Shown: positions 8,381-17,300, counted from the stretch's first letter. The stretch is 61,676 nucleotides of DNA from Solirubrobacterales bacterium (GCA_009379895.1 WHSW01000001.1:15064-76739), one strand, 5' to 3'. The notes: generated from the letters alone by a model not told the origin. Numbers and translations are program-made.

Positions 8381-9568
8381 TCACCCGGCGCCCGAGCGCG
8401 CGGCCGACCCGGCCGGCGCCGGCGAGGTGGAGCCCACCGGCACGAGCTCCGAGAGGCCGTACGCCCCACCCTTCTGCGCCAGCGCCCCGAAGCGGCCGGG
8501 CAGCTCGAGCGTGGCGGGGATCGTCGCGAGCCCCTGCTCGTTCGTCTCCGCCACGCCGCCCGCGAAGCCGACCCGAGCCTTGCGCACCGGCCGGCCGTGA
8601 CGCGTGACGCGCACGGTTGCCCGCGCGGTTCCCGGCAGCGCCGGGACGTCGGCGTCGAGCATCTCGACCGCGAGCCGTGCGCGGCCCGACGTCGGGGCGA
8701 AGTGAAGCAGCGCGCTGGATGGCCCGAAGGTGAGCTCGCAGCCGGGGTCGAACGGCGCGATCAGCCAGTGGAGCTGGCCGCCGAGCGTGGGCACGACGTC
8801 GAGGCCCTCGGACTCGCCGCAGATGCTCATCTCGAGCTCGAGCCGACGCTGCCCGCTGTGTGGGTTGACGCCCCACACCCGGTAGGTGCCGCCCGCCTCA
8901 CCGGCGAGCAGCAGGCGATGATGTGAGAAGACGGCGCCGGTCACGCCGGTCGGCGGCACCGCGCCGTCGAGCCGGCGGACGGAGTGGATAGGCGGAGCGC
9001 CCGGCCCGGCGTTGGCCGGCGAGACGTCGCTCGAGCGATAGGCGAGCAGGTCGTCGCCGCTGCTGGTCCAGATCAGCGAGCCGTCCGGCGAGGTTTCCGC
9101 CCACATCGCCTTCGGGATCTCCGCCGGGTCGAGCTTCACGTAGTAGCGAAAGCCCAGGGTCCCGGGGTCGGCGACGCCGAACGCGCCGGTCCCGCAGGTG
9201 TTGCCGACCCGGGGGTCGAAGCACTCCATGGGCAGCAGCACGCGGCCGCCCTCGCCGGGATTCCAGGTCGGATCGCCGATGTGGTTGTAGCCCTCGCGCG
9301 CCTCGACCACGGCCGGAATCGCGTTCGACACCCCGGCGGTCTGGCGCAGCAGCGGCGTGGTCCGCCACAGCCCCTCGAAGACGCCCACGAAGTAGAGGTT
9401 CGCCCGCGCCGGGTCGGAGGTCAGCCCCTGCCAGTAGGTGCTCGGAACCGAGCTCGCCCCGGTGAGCAGCCAGCGTCCCGGATCCTGGGCGCCGGCGCGG
9501 GGAGCGGCGCCCAGGGCGAGCGCGGCGACGAGCGCAAGCACGACTCCGAAGGCCCGCACGCGCAGCAC
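8381..9568 (-). CDS. Secreted protein of unknown function with a C-terminal Ig-like region
   Basis: A 395-residue exported protein. Residues 1-27 form a signal peptide (hydrophobic [14 protein letters not shown], cut near AGA-Q). The middle part has several beta-rich segments ('[17 protein letters not shown]', '[20 protein letters not shown]') that look like irregular propeller blades. The C-terminal part ([21 protein letters not shown]) resembles a bacterial Ig-like/carboxypeptidase-regulatory domain. Four cysteines could form disulphides. I do not recognise a named family. The GTG at 9568 is preceded after 6 bases by a TAGGCT box (9580-9575), so it is leaderless. The stop lies 9 bases from the convergent thiolase stop. 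Confidence 0.65.
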   Translation of the reverse strand: MLRVRAFGVVLALVAALALGAAPRAGAQDPGRWLLTGASSVPSTYWQGLTSDPARANLYFVGVFEGLWRTTPLLRQTAGVSNAIPAVVEAREGYNHIGDPTWNPGEGGRVLLPMECFDPRVGNTCGTGAFGVADPGTLGFRYYVKLDPAEIPKAMWAETSPDGSLIWTSSGDDLLAYRSSDVSPANAGPGAPPIHSVRRLDGAVPPTGVTGAVFSHHRLLLAGEAGGTYRVWGVNPHSGQRRLELEMSICGESEGLDVVPTLGGQLHWLIAPFDPGCELTFGPSSALLHFAPTSGRARLAVEMLDADVPALPGTARATVRVTRHGRPVRKARVGFAGGVAETNEQGLATIPATLELPGRFGALAQKGGAYGLSELVPVGSTSPAPAGSAARSGAG

Positions 9569-9574
9569 GCGATC

Positions 9575-9580
9575 AGCCTA
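9575..9580 (-). promoter_or_regulatory. TAGGCT -10 box, leaderless promoter
   Basis: On the reverse strand TAGGCT is followed by GATCGC and then the GTG start of the secreted protein (6-base spacing). There is no Shine-Dalgarno sequence. Confidence 0.6.
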
Positions 9581-9639
9581 GTGCACGGCCCGCGGCGCCC
9601 ACCGCCAATCTCGGGGCCGGTGCCGAGGGTTCGACGGCC

Positions 9640-10254
9640 TCAGCCGGGCTCGAGCTGGCGCAGCAGCCAGGCGGCGTGCGCCAGCAGGCGCTCGCGCGGG
9701 TAGCGGCTCGGGTCGGTGAGCATCAGGCGCGCGCTCTCGTCGGCGACCGAGGAGAGCATCCGCGCGGTGAGCTCGGCGTCGGGCGACTCGCTGCCCGGTC
9801 CGAGGCCGGGGCGGACGACGTCGGCGAGCGCCGCGACGACGGCGTCGCGGCCGCGCGAGATCTGCTCGCGCAGCACCGGGGGCGCGCCCTCGGGCGGCAT
9901 CAGCACGAGCCGCCAGGTGATCGGGTCGGCCGCGACCGCGGCGAGGTAGCCGCTCAGGCCGGCGAGCAGGTCGTCGCGCGGGCTGCCGCCCTCGGCGAGC
10001 TCGGTGGGCAGGATCTCGGCGAGCTGCGCCAGGGCCCGCGTGCCCTCGCGCTCGACCATCGCCTCGAGCAACGCGCCGAGGTCGTCGAAGTGGCCGTAGA
10101 CGACCGGCCGCGTGATCCCGGCCCGGCGCGCCACACCCTCGATGCTGACCGCGTGAAACCCCTGCTCGCCGACCATCTCCTTGGTCACGTCGAGGAGCTG
10201 CTCGCGCCGCCGGTCGGCGCTCATCCGGGCTCGGGTCGGGGTCGGGGAGGGCAT
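9640..10254 (-). CDS. TetR-family transcriptional regulator
   Basis: A 204-residue repressor with an N-terminal helix-turn-helix (residues about 14-60): REQLLDVTKEMVGEQGFHAV, then GVARRAGITRPVVYGHFDDL, the recognition helix in the V-Y-x-H-F form. The C-terminal ligand domain is helical and not assignable. ATG 10254 and ATG 10224 (MSADRRREQ) are both possible starts. The upstream region carries GTTACAGCCG/TGTAAGTTGC (10271-10290). A close copy lies in front of the Baeyer-Villiger-type monooxygenase about 3.8 kb away (14043-14062), so this TetR probably controls itself and that enzyme. Confidence 0.88.
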   Translation of the reverse strand: MPSPTPTRARMSADRRREQLLDVTKEMVGEQGFHAVSIEGVARRAGITRPVVYGHFDDLGALLEAMVEREGTRALAQLAEILPTELAEGGSPRDDLLAGLSGYLAAVAADPITWRLVLMPPEGAPPVLREQISRGRDAVVAALADVVRPGLGPGSESPDAELTARMLSSVADESARLMLTDPSRYPRERLLAHAAWLLRQLEPG

Positions 10255-10270
10255 CGCGTGAAGGCCCGAT

Positions 10271-10290
10271 GTTACAGCCGTGTAAGTTGC
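10271..10290. promoter_or_regulatory. Candidate TetR operator upstream of tetR
   Basis: GTTAC, four variable bases, then GTGTAAGTTGC. It contains the inverted repeat TTACA-gccg-TGTAA (10272-10285). It is identical at 16 of 20 positions to 14043-14062. An 11-base exact AT-rich match is unlikely by chance in this GC-rich sequence. Confidence 0.6.
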
Positions 10291-10423
10291 CTCCCGATCC
10301 CGGCGCCGACCCGGCTGGCATTGGTGGACGGGGCGCTAGCTCAGGCGGCCGGTGGCGAAGCTGCTCGAGCCGCCGCGCCCCACGGCGTCTAGGGCGCCCA
10401 GCGGGGATCAGGGGGACACCGAT

Positions 10424-10449
10424 CGGCCCGGGGCCATGGCCCCGGGCCG
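10424..10449. terminator. 26-bp perfect palindrome, possible bidirectional transcription stop
   Basis: A perfect palindrome centred on CCATGG, with arms CGGCCCGGGGC/GCCCCGGGCCG. It lies 26 bases beyond the stop of the 103-residue protein, at the end of the cyclase operon. It has no U-tract, so it is either a GC-hairpin terminator of the kind common in actinobacteria or a protein-binding site. Confidence 0.45.
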
Positions 10450-10475
10450 TCGGCCTGCCGGGACGCCTCCGCCCT

Positions 10476-10787
10476 CTACTTCAGCTTGATCTCCTGACTC
10501 CAGAAGAAGACTCGCACGTCGTCTCCCATCGCGCAGACGATGCCGACGGCGTTCGCTGGACCGGGCCGGAACCGCCTCGCGTAGCCGGGCTCGATGTCGA
10601 GCGTCCAGTTCGTCGCCGGCCTCTTGAACTCGTCCGGCGAGGTCGCCATCCCGGCGACCCTCTCTCCCTTCTGCGAGATCGAGACGGAAACCAGGGCCTC
10701 CGTCTCGCCCGCTTCCCAGTTGAGCTCTCCCCGGGCCTTGATCGCGCCGTCGACGATCCGAAGATCCGACTCGAAGTTGGAGCGCAC
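10476..10787 (-). CDS. Conserved-looking 103-residue protein of unknown function, partner of the cyclase/ATPase
   Basis: I do not recognise the family. The protein has no signal peptide or membrane segment. It contains several beta-strand-like stretches (ALVSVSISQKGERVAGM, NAVGIVCAMGDDVRVFFWS) and reads like a small beta-sandwich. The start GTG 10787 has one of the strongest Shine-Dalgarno sequences in the window (AAGGAGG, 6 bases away), so translation is probably high. It lies 27 bases after the stop of the large cyclase/ATPase regulator on the same strand, so the two are co-transcribed. This protein could be the regulator's partner or output, but that is only inferred from position. Confidence 0.65.
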   Translation of the reverse strand: MRSNFESDLRIVDGAIKARGELNWEAGETEALVSVSISQKGERVAGMATSPDEFKRPATNWTLDIEPGYARRFRPGPANAVGIVCAMGDDVRVFFWSQEIKLK

Positions 10788-10814
10788 TGTATGACCTCCT
10801 TGGTTGGCGGTGCC

Positions 10815-13800
10815 TCAGGCCGGCACGTCCATGGCCAGCATCGAGTGTGCCCGGCGGACACCGATCTGATTGCCCTTCCGTTCGTAAAGTCCGATCGCCT
10901 CTCGCAGCGCGGCCGCCACCGCCCCCGCCGACCCGCCCGCGTGCCGGAGGACCTCCGCGCGCGAGACCAGCGCGTCCCCATGCTCGGCGAGCCAATCCGT
11001 GCGCGCCGCGATCCGCACCGCCTCCGCGCTGATCCGCTTCGCCTCGGTTGTGTCCCCGCGCCGAGCGAGCAATCGCGCCCGCTCCGAGCGCCAGCCGATC
11101 TGAGCGGAGAGATCGTCTGCCGCGGCGGTGTCCTCGGCGACCCGGGTGAACTCCCAGGCCTCCTCCTGGCACCCTTGCTCGTAGAGCGCATGCGCGAGCA
11201 TCGCTGCGGTCGACGACAGGAGCGCGCGCTCGCCCATCTGCACCAGGCGCTCGTAACCCGCGCGCAGGGTCGCCTCGGCGCCGACCGCATCGCCCGAGTT
11301 GAGCGCCACGAAGGCCTCCGGGTGAGAGACGGCGCTCTGCATCCCGCGGCCGAGCTCGGCGAGGATCGAGTTGCTGCGGGCGAGCAGCTCGCGTGCCCTG
11401 TCGAAGTCCCCGCGCATCGCGTGCAACCCGGCGAGCGAGTCGAGGACGACGGCCTGGGCGCGGCAATCCACGCTCATCCGAGCCCCGATGGCCTCGCAGC
11501 GCGCGATGCCCTCCGCGACCGGGGTCGGCCCGAAGTAGGCGGACGAGGCGAGCCAGGAGAGCGCCGCGGCCAGGCCGCGATCGTCTCCGGCGTCCCGGGC
11601 ATGATCGACCGCTCGCTCCCAGGCGGCGTCCGCGTCCGCCGAGCGGGCCGCGATCCAGTGGACGAGCGCGCGCAGCGACCAGAGCCGATGCAGCCCGAGC
11701 TGGTCGCCGGCGGCGTCGAAGATCGCTCTCAGCCAGTCGAAGCGGTCACGCACCTCGCGGCGGCTCGCCTCGGTGTCGACCTGCAGCCGGCCTGCGAGTC
11801 GGGCCACGATGGCGTGTGCCCGCGCGCGATCGTCGCCCCGTGCCGCGGCCTCCCGGGTCGCGGTCTCGAGGATTCGCTGAGCATCGTCCAATCGCCCCGC
11901 CTCGGTGAGCGCGGTGCCCAGGTCGGCGAGCAGCAGACCGCGGTCCGTGTCGGCCTCCGGCAGCAGCGCCGCGGAGCGCTCGAGCAGCCTGACGGCGGCG
12001 GGCAGGTCGTCGCGGCCGAGGGCCGCTCGGCCCGCCGCGCCCAGGTGCTGGCTGCCCATCGTCGCCAGTTGGGCGTAGGTCTCCCTCGCCGCCGGCTCGA
12101 CCTCGACGCGATAGCCGAACGACTGCTCGAGGTGGAAGCCGATCATCTCACCGGGCTCTGCGAGCCCGCGTTCGGCGTGGCGCTCGAGCCATCTCGCGAG
12201 CCGCTCGTGCAGCTCGGCCCGGCGCTGCTTCGGCATCAGCGCGTAGGTGGCGTCCCGGATCAGGATGTGGCTGAAGCGAAAGGCCCGCTCGCCCTCGAGG
12301 TCCGGCCTCGCGGGCCGGATCAGCTCGCGGCGGGCGAGCGCCGCCAGCGTCGGGTCGAGATCCTCTTCCCGCTCGCGGTCGAGCAGGTCGACCAGCACCC
12401 CGCGGTGGAACGTGCGGCCCTCGATCGACCCGTGCTCGAGGACCGTGCGCTCGGCCGGGGCGAGACGGTCGATGCGCGCCGTGAGCACGGCCTGGATCGT
12501 GGGAGACGCGGCCAGTGGCGCATCCGGCGTCTCGGCACGGTGCGCGAGCATCTGCTGGATGAAGAACGGATTGCCCTCGGCCGTGGTCAGCAGTTGGGTG
12601 CGTTCGTTCGCGCTCAGCTCCGTGCCACCAAGCTCGCCCAGCAGCGCGCGTCCCTCGTCGGTCGTCAGCGGGTCGAGCCGCACGATCGAGGCGCGCTCGC
12701 CGCCGACGGCGGACCAGCCCGGACGCCCCTCGAGCAGCTCCGGCCTGGCGAGGCAGACGATCAGCAGAGGAGCCCGGGACGCGAACTCCGCGAGATGCGC
12801 GATCAGGTCGAGCAGGGTCGGCGCGGCCCAATGGATGTCCTCGACCACGACGACCAGCGGTTTGTTGCGCGCCGTGCCCTCGAGCAACCTGCGGACCGTC
12901 CTCTGTGTTTCCTCGACCTGCGTCCGGCCGTTCGCGACGAGCTCGGCGAGGCCCGCCTCATCGGGGTCGCCCGGAAGCTGGCGCGCGATCTCGGCCAGCG
13001 GCCAGTAGGTGATCGCCTCGCCGTAGGGGAGGCAGCGACCGACGACCGCGGTCGTCGCGTCACCGATCTCGTCGAGCAGCTCCCGCACCAGCCGCGACTT
13101 GCCGATCCCTGCCGGACCGAGGGCCGTAACCAGCCTCGGCTCGCGCCGGGCAACGACCTCGTCGAAGGCGTGCCGCAGCGATCCCAGTTCCGCCGCGCGT
13201 CCGATGAGTGGCGTCGAGGCTCGCGCGGGCGGCTCGGGACCGTCCGTATCGACCGCCACCAGCCGCCGGGCGCGGACCGGCGCGGCCTTGCCCTTCACGG
13301 TCAGGTCGGCGACGGGATGAAGGCGAGCGGCCCCGCGCACCAGGCGCGCGGTTTGCTCTCCGATCAGCACTTGCCCGGGCTCGGCGGCGGACTCGAGTCG
13401 CTGGGCCACGTTGACCGCGTCGCCGAGGATCGACGGCTGACCGCCGGCGTCGTCGGAGACCACCACCTCACCCGTGTTGATGCCGGTGCGCACGCTGAGC
13501 CGCACGTCCCAGCGGCGGGTCAGCTCGCGGTTCAGCCCGTGGAGGGCCGCGCGCATCTCGAGCGCGGCGCGGGCCGCGCGCAACGCGTCGTCCTCGTGCG
13601 CGACGGGTACGCCGAAGACCGCCATCACGGCATCCCCGATGTGCTTCTCGACGGTCCCCCCGTGGTGGTGGATCGCTCGGTCGGCGCGCTGGAACCAGCG
13701 GCCGATGACCTGGTGCAGCGACTCGGGGTCGAGACGCTCGCCGAGGGCCGTGAACCCCGTGACGTCGGAGAAGAGCACGGTGACGACCTTGCGCGCCCGA

Positions 13801-13898
13801 GCGGCCACCGGGCTCAACTTCGCGAGCGGAGCGCCGCAGAGCGGGCAGTATCGCGCCCCCCGTTCAACCGGCCCGCCGCAACTGGCGCACGCCGACAT
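10815..13898 (-). CDS. Zinc-ribbon/class III nucleotide cyclase/ATPase/TPR signalling protein
   Basis: A 1027-residue multidomain regulator. Residues 4-21 form a zinc ribbon (CASC...CPLC). A class III adenylate/guanylate cyclase domain follows (about 38-215): VTVLFSDVTGFT with metal Asp45, and HIGDAVMAVFG with Asp89. Next is a STAND/AAA-type ATPase with Walker A GPAGIGKS (261-268) and Walker B LVVVVEDIHWA, then a long helical TPR-like half to the end. Such proteins sense peptide or protein ligands through the TPRs and either make cyclic nucleotides or act as ATP-driven switches. The ATG at 13898 is preceded after 6 bases by TAGACT, so it is leaderless. The 103-residue protein is downstream in the same transcript. 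Confidence 0.9.
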   Translation of the reverse strand: MSACASCGGPVERGARYCPLCGAPLAKLSPVAARARKVVTVLFSDVTGFTALGERLDPESLHQVIGRWFQRADRAIHHHGGTVEKHIGDAVMAVFGVPVAHEDDALRAARAALEMRAALHGLNRELTRRWDVRLSVRTGINTGEVVVSDDAGGQPSILGDAVNVAQRLESAAEPGQVLIGEQTARLVRGAARLHPVADLTVKGKAAPVRARRLVAVDTDGPEPPARASTPLIGRAAELGSLRHAFDEVVARREPRLVTALGPAGIGKSRLVRELLDEIGDATTAVVGRCLPYGEAITYWPLAEIARQLPGDPDEAGLAELVANGRTQVEETQRTVRRLLEGTARNKPLVVVVEDIHWAAPTLLDLIAHLAEFASRAPLLIVCLARPELLEGRPGWSAVGGERASIVRLDPLTTDEGRALLGELGGTELSANERTQLLTTAEGNPFFIQQMLAHRAETPDAPLAASPTIQAVLTARIDRLAPAERTVLEHGSIEGRTFHRGVLVDLLDREREEDLDPTLAALARRELIRPARPDLEGERAFRFSHILIRDATYALMPKQRRAELHERLARWLERHAERGLAEPGEMIGFHLEQSFGYRVEVEPAARETYAQLATMGSQHLGAAGRAALGRDDLPAAVRLLERSAALLPEADTDRGLLLADLGTALTEAGRLDDAQRILETATREAAARGDDRARAHAIVARLAGRLQVDTEASRREVRDRFDWLRAIFDAAGDQLGLHRLWSLRALVHWIAARSADADAAWERAVDHARDAGDDRGLAAALSWLASSAYFGPTPVAEGIARCEAIGARMSVDCRAQAVVLDSLAGLHAMRGDFDRARELLARSNSILAELGRGMQSAVSHPEAFVALNSGDAVGAEATLRAGYERLVQMGERALLSSTAAMLAHALYEQGCQEEAWEFTRVAEDTAAADDLSAQIGWRSERARLLARRGDTTEAKRISAEAVRIAARTDWLAEHGDALVSRAEVLRHAGGSAGAVAAALREAIGLYERKGNQIGVRRAHSMLAMDVPA

Positions 13899-13904
13899 GC
13901 CGCC

Positions 13905-13910
13905 AGTCTA
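13905..13910 (-). promoter_or_regulatory. TAGACT -10 box, leaderless promoter of the cyclase
   Basis: Reverse strand: TAGACT, six bases, then ATG at 13898. No Shine-Dalgarno sequence is present. Confidence 0.6.
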
Positions 13911-14042
13911 TGCCGCGTGGTCGGTAATCGGAAGGGCCGAGATCGTGCCAAGGCGGCCGCTGGACCCCGCCGGAGGCCAGGACCTGCGGCGCGCAGTCGC
14001 GCGATGTCGGGGCCTGGCCGAGGCTATGTTGCGGTGCTGTAA

Positions 14043-14062
14043 GTTACGAGAGTGTAAGTTGC
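14043..14062. promoter_or_regulatory. Candidate TetR operator upstream of the monooxygenase
   Basis: GTTAC, four bases, GTGTAAGTTGC, matching the tetR upstream site at 16 of 20 positions. An extra TGTAAGTT half-site at 14038-14045 gives two direct half-sites 15 bases apart. It ends 43 bases before the monooxygenase ATG. Confidence 0.6.
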
Positions 14063-14104
14063 ATTCACCCGGCGCCCCGATCGGGGTCGGGCCGAAAAGT
14101 CGAG

Positions 14105-15705
14105 ATGAGCGAGATCGCGAACACCCAGCCGGCCCGGCCGCTCGGCGGCCGAGTGCGCATCGACGCCGCGCAGGGCGGCGAGGGGCGGCCGGCCTCGCAG
14201 GTCGACGTGGCGATCGTCGGGAGCGGCTTCTCCGGACTTGCGATGGCGGCGGCGTTGAAGCGCTCCGGCGACGAGGACTTCGTCGTGCTCGAGCGCGCGC
14301 ACCGGGTCGGCGGCACCTGGCGCGAGAACACCTACCCCGGCTGTCGCTGTGACGTGCCCAGTCACGTCTACTCCTTCTCGTTCGCGCCCAACCCGGATTG
14401 GAGCTCACGTTCTCGCGACAGCCCGAGATCTGGGCCTACCTCGAGCGGGTCGCCGCCGAGCGGGGGCTGCTCGGACACATCCGGTTCGGCTGCGAGCTCC
14501 AGGAGGCGAGCTGGGATGCCGACGCGCGGCGCTGGCGGCTGGGCACCTCCGACGGCCCGGTCAGCGCCCGCGTGCTGATCGCCGGGGCCGGCCCCCTGCA
14601 CGAGCCCTCGATTCCCGACATCCCGGGACTGGCCGAGTTCGAGGGCGAGCTGTTTCACTCGGCGACCTGGGACCACTCCCACGACCTCGCCGGGGAGCGG
14701 GTGGCGGTCGTCGGCACCGGTGCGAGCGCGATCCAGGTCGTGCCGCAGATCCAGCCGATGGTCGAGCGCCTGCACCTGTTCCAGCGCACGCCGCCGTGGG
14801 TCATGCCGCTCGCCAACCGCCGGCTGACCTCCGTCGAGCGGCGCGTGTACCGGCGTGTTCCGGCGGCGCAGCGTTTGATGCGCTCGGCGATCTACTGGGC
14901 GCGCGAGGCCTTCGCGATCCCGATGCTCCGCGTCGCGATTGCCCCGCTGCTGAAGCGGATCGGCGAGGGGCACCTGCGGCATCAGGTCCCGGACCGCGAG
15001 CTGCGCGCGAAGGTGACCCCCGACTACCTGCCGGGTTGCAAGCGGATCCTGATCTCCGACGACTACCTCCCGGCGCTCACCCGGCCCAACGTGGAGGTCC
15101 TCTCCGAGGGCCTCGCCGAGGTCCGCGGGCGGACCGTGGTCGGCGGCGACGGCAGCGAGCGCGAGGTCGACACGATCATCCTCGCGACGGGCTTTCACGT
15201 CACCGACCTGCCGATCGCCGAGCGGATCCGGGTCGCCGGCGGCCCCTCCCTGGCCGAGCTCTGGCAGGGCAGCCCGCAGGCCCACCGCGGGACCACCGTG
15301 GCAGGCTTTCCGAATCTGTTCTTCCTGCTCGGCCCGAACACGGGGCTGGGCCACAACTCGGTCGTCTTCATGGCCGAGGCCCAGGTCGACTACGTACTCG
15401 GCGCTCTGGCGCACATGAGGGCGCAGCGAATCGAGGCGATCGAGCCCCGCGACGACGTGCAGCGGGCCTGGAACGCCGAGATCCAGCGGCGGATGAAGGG
15501 CACCGTGTGGACCGAGGGCGGCTGCTCGAGCTGGTACATCGACCGCAACGGCCTGAACACGACCCTGTGGCCCGACTTCAGCTACCGCTTCCGCCGGGTG
15601 CTGCGGCGCTTCGATCCCGCCGAGCACGTGGCGATCGGCGCGCCCGCCCCCGGGTCGCCCACCCCCGGGCCGCCGGCGCCGGAGCCGAGCGCGGTGTCTG
15701 CGTGA
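14105..15705 (+). pseudogene. Baeyer-Villiger-type flavin monooxygenase, interrupted by a single-base frameshift
   Basis: The two halves of one flavoprotein (about 530 residues) are in different frames. The first frame (14105 onward) encodes VAIVGSGFSGLAMA and GGTWRENTYPGCRCDVPSHVYSF, which is FAD binding. The second frame (from about 14398) continues with TFSRQPEIWAYLERVA, the fingerprint FEGELFHSATW (F-x-G-x3-H-x3-W) and the NADPH motif VVGTGASAIQ. The switch falls at about 14398-14406 (GGAGCTCACGTT), where one missing base explains it. If intact it would insert oxygen next to a ketone or oxidise a heteroatom. The frameshift could be real or a sequencing error; the reading is otherwise clean to the end. 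A TetR operator copy lies upstream. Confidence 0.8.
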
Positions 15706-15800
15706 CCGGCGAGCACCTCCGCGTGAAGCCTCGGACGGCGGATCACCGGCCGGCGTAGGGCCCGCCCGCTCGCGCCGCCGGGAGGCGGCGAGGGGACCAT

Positions 15801-15806
15801 TAGACT
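15801..15806 (+). promoter_or_regulatory. TAGACT -10 box for the small secreted protein
   Basis: TAGACT lies 38 bases before the ATG at 15845. Unlike most promoters here, this transcript has a leader with a proper Shine-Dalgarno sequence (GGAGGTG, 15834-15840). Confidence 0.45.
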
Positions 15807-15844
15807 GCCGCCGCGAACCGGGGAATCTCGAACGGAGGTGGGCG

Positions 15845-16255
15845 ATGAGGGTAGGACTGACGACGGGGGCACTGGCGGCGCTGGCGCTCGCGGCGCTCGC
15901 GGTGGCGGCGATCCCCGCGACCGGCAGCGGCGGCGCCGCCGACTCGACCGCCAAGCGCGCCGATGCGGCCAAGCGCAGCACCTGCTTCAAGGAGACGCGC
16001 ACGGATCTCGGCGCCGACTACGTGACCTCGCTCAAGGTCAAGCGCACGAGCTGCAAGAAGGGCGAGAAGGTGATCAAGGCCTACCACGAGTGCCGCAGGG
16101 CAAACGGCGGCTCCGACGGGCACTGCCGGTCGCGGGTCAAGGGCTACAAGTGCAAGGAGGGCAAGCGCGAGTCGACGCCCGCCCAGTTCAACGCCAAGGT
16201 GCGCTGCAAGAAGGGCGGTAAGAAGATCGTCAGCACCTACACCGAGCAGACCTAG
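15845..16255 (+). CDS. Small secreted, basic, cysteine-containing protein of unknown function
   Basis: A 136-residue protein with a clear signal peptide (residues 1 to about 25, LAALALAALAVAAIPATG). The mature part is very rich in lysine and arginine and has six cysteines (STCFKE, TSCKKG, HECRR, HCRS, KCKEG, RCKKG), mostly next to basic residues. The even number suggests three disulphides in a compact extracellular protein. It could bind cell-wall polymers, nucleic acid or membranes, but no family is recognised. The start is set by GGAGGTG four bases upstream. It ends 17 bases from the convergent SGNH gene. Confidence 0.75.
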   Translation: MRVGLTTGALAALALAALAVAAIPATGSGGAADSTAKRADAAKRSTCFKETRTDLGADYVTSLKVKRTSCKKGEKVIKAYHECRRANGGSDGHCRSRVKGYKCKEGKRESTPAQFNAKVRCKKGGKKIVSTYTEQT

Positions 16256-16271
16256 CGGCACGACCTGGCGC

Positions 16272-17291
16272 TCAGCGCGTGAAGTCCTGGTCGATGCGCT
16301 CCAGCACGGCGTCGGCGGCGATCCCGGCGCCGGTCTCGTTGAGGTGGATCCCGTCGGACTCGCGGACGATGGTCTCGGTCCCGTCGACGTCGATCGCGTC
16401 GCGGTAGCGCTCGCCGGGGGTGAAGATCGGGACCGTGTCGACCACCCGGACCTGGCTGCGCCAGGGCTCGGCGGCGACCTCGATCGCCGCGTTGACCATC
16501 TTGATCACCATCGCCGCGTCGCGGTCGCGGGGCGTCATCACGGTCAGCCAGTAGACCTTCGTCTCGCCGCCCTGGCGGAAGGTGTCCATCACCTGGCGCA
16601 CCCGGTTGGCGTAGGCGGCGGCGTAGTCGGTACCGCAGCACTCGATCTCCTCGCCGTCGGGGCCGGGGATCGCATAGCCCTCGTTGGCGCCGATGAAGAC
16701 GACGACCGCGTCGGGGTCGTCGCGGCGCATCTGGCCGGCCGAGAGCCGGCCCCAGTCGACCAGGTCGGGGTTCGAGATCCCGGTCGCCAGATGGGGATCG
16801 CGAATCACCCGCACGCCGTCGGGGGCGAGGCGGCGGGCGAGCTCGGTGTCGAGCGGGGTCGCGAGTGAGTCGCCGGTCACGAGCACCGTCTCGAGCGGGC
16901 GCTTCGGGGGCGCCGGCGCACCGATCGCGACCGGGTCGAAGGCCTCGGGCGTGATCGGCGGGATCCGCGCACCGGCGACCGCGCCCGCCGCGTCGAAGCC
17001 GCCCTCGCCGAGCTCCTGGTCGGGCGACAGCCCTGCGGTGAGCTCGGACTCGGCCTCGTCGAGCGGCAGGCGGTCGGCCACCCACTCGGTCGGCTCGCCG
17101 ACCGCGGAGACCAGGTCGCGACCGATGCCCTGGTCCATGCGCGCGGCCGAGCTGCCGATCGAGCCGCCCGCGAACAGGATCAGCAGCCCGACGATGATCA
17201 CCATCGCCTTGACCGCGTCGCGCGCCGTGTAGCCGCGCGCGCCCTCGCGGTCGAAGCGGCTCATCAGGCTGTCGTCTCGGTGTCGCGCCAC
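16272..17291 (-). CDS. Membrane-anchored SGNH (DUF459-like) hydrolase/acyltransferase
   Basis: A 339-residue protein with one N-terminal membrane anchor (about 28-44, VKAMVIIVGLLILFAGG) and a large exported domain. SGNH blocks are visible: VTGDSLATPL (nucleophile Ser near 142), VFIGANEG (block III) and DGIHLNETG (block V, D-x-x-H) near the end. It resembles the periplasmic partners of MBOAT acyltransferases (AlgX/AlgJ/DUF459), which finish transfer of acetyl groups to polysaccharide. It lies 9 bases after the MBOAT gene in the same transcript, which supports a joint role. The region between anchor and SGNH domain (45-130) is proline- and acid-rich and probably a linker. Confidence 0.82.
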   Translation of the reverse strand: MARHRDDSLMSRFDREGARGYTARDAVKAMVIIVGLLILFAGGSIGSSAARMDQGIGRDLVSAVGEPTEWVADRLPLDEAESELTAGLSPDQELGEGGFDAAGAVAGARIPPITPEAFDPVAIGAPAPPKRPLETVLVTGDSLATPLDTELARRLAPDGVRVIRDPHLATGISNPDLVDWGRLSAGQMRRDDPDAVVVFIGANEGYAIPGPDGEEIECCGTDYAAAYANRVRQVMDTFRQGGETKVYWLTVMTPRDRDAAMVIKMVNAAIEVAAEPWRSQVRVVDTVPIFTPGERYRDAIDVDGTETIVRESDGIHLNETGAGIAADAVLERIDQDFTR

Positions 17292-17300
17292 GGGCTAACC

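Noticed and set aside
10269-14042. A very long open frame on the + strand opposite the cyclase/ATPase gene
   Set aside because: Its composition (Arg/Gly/Ala/Glu-rich, no domains) is that of the antisense of a GC-rich gene, while the reverse strand shows zinc ribbon, cyclase and Walker motifs. The same holds for long antisense frames at 1004-2614, 37094-38600, 46487-48640 and 17280-18347.
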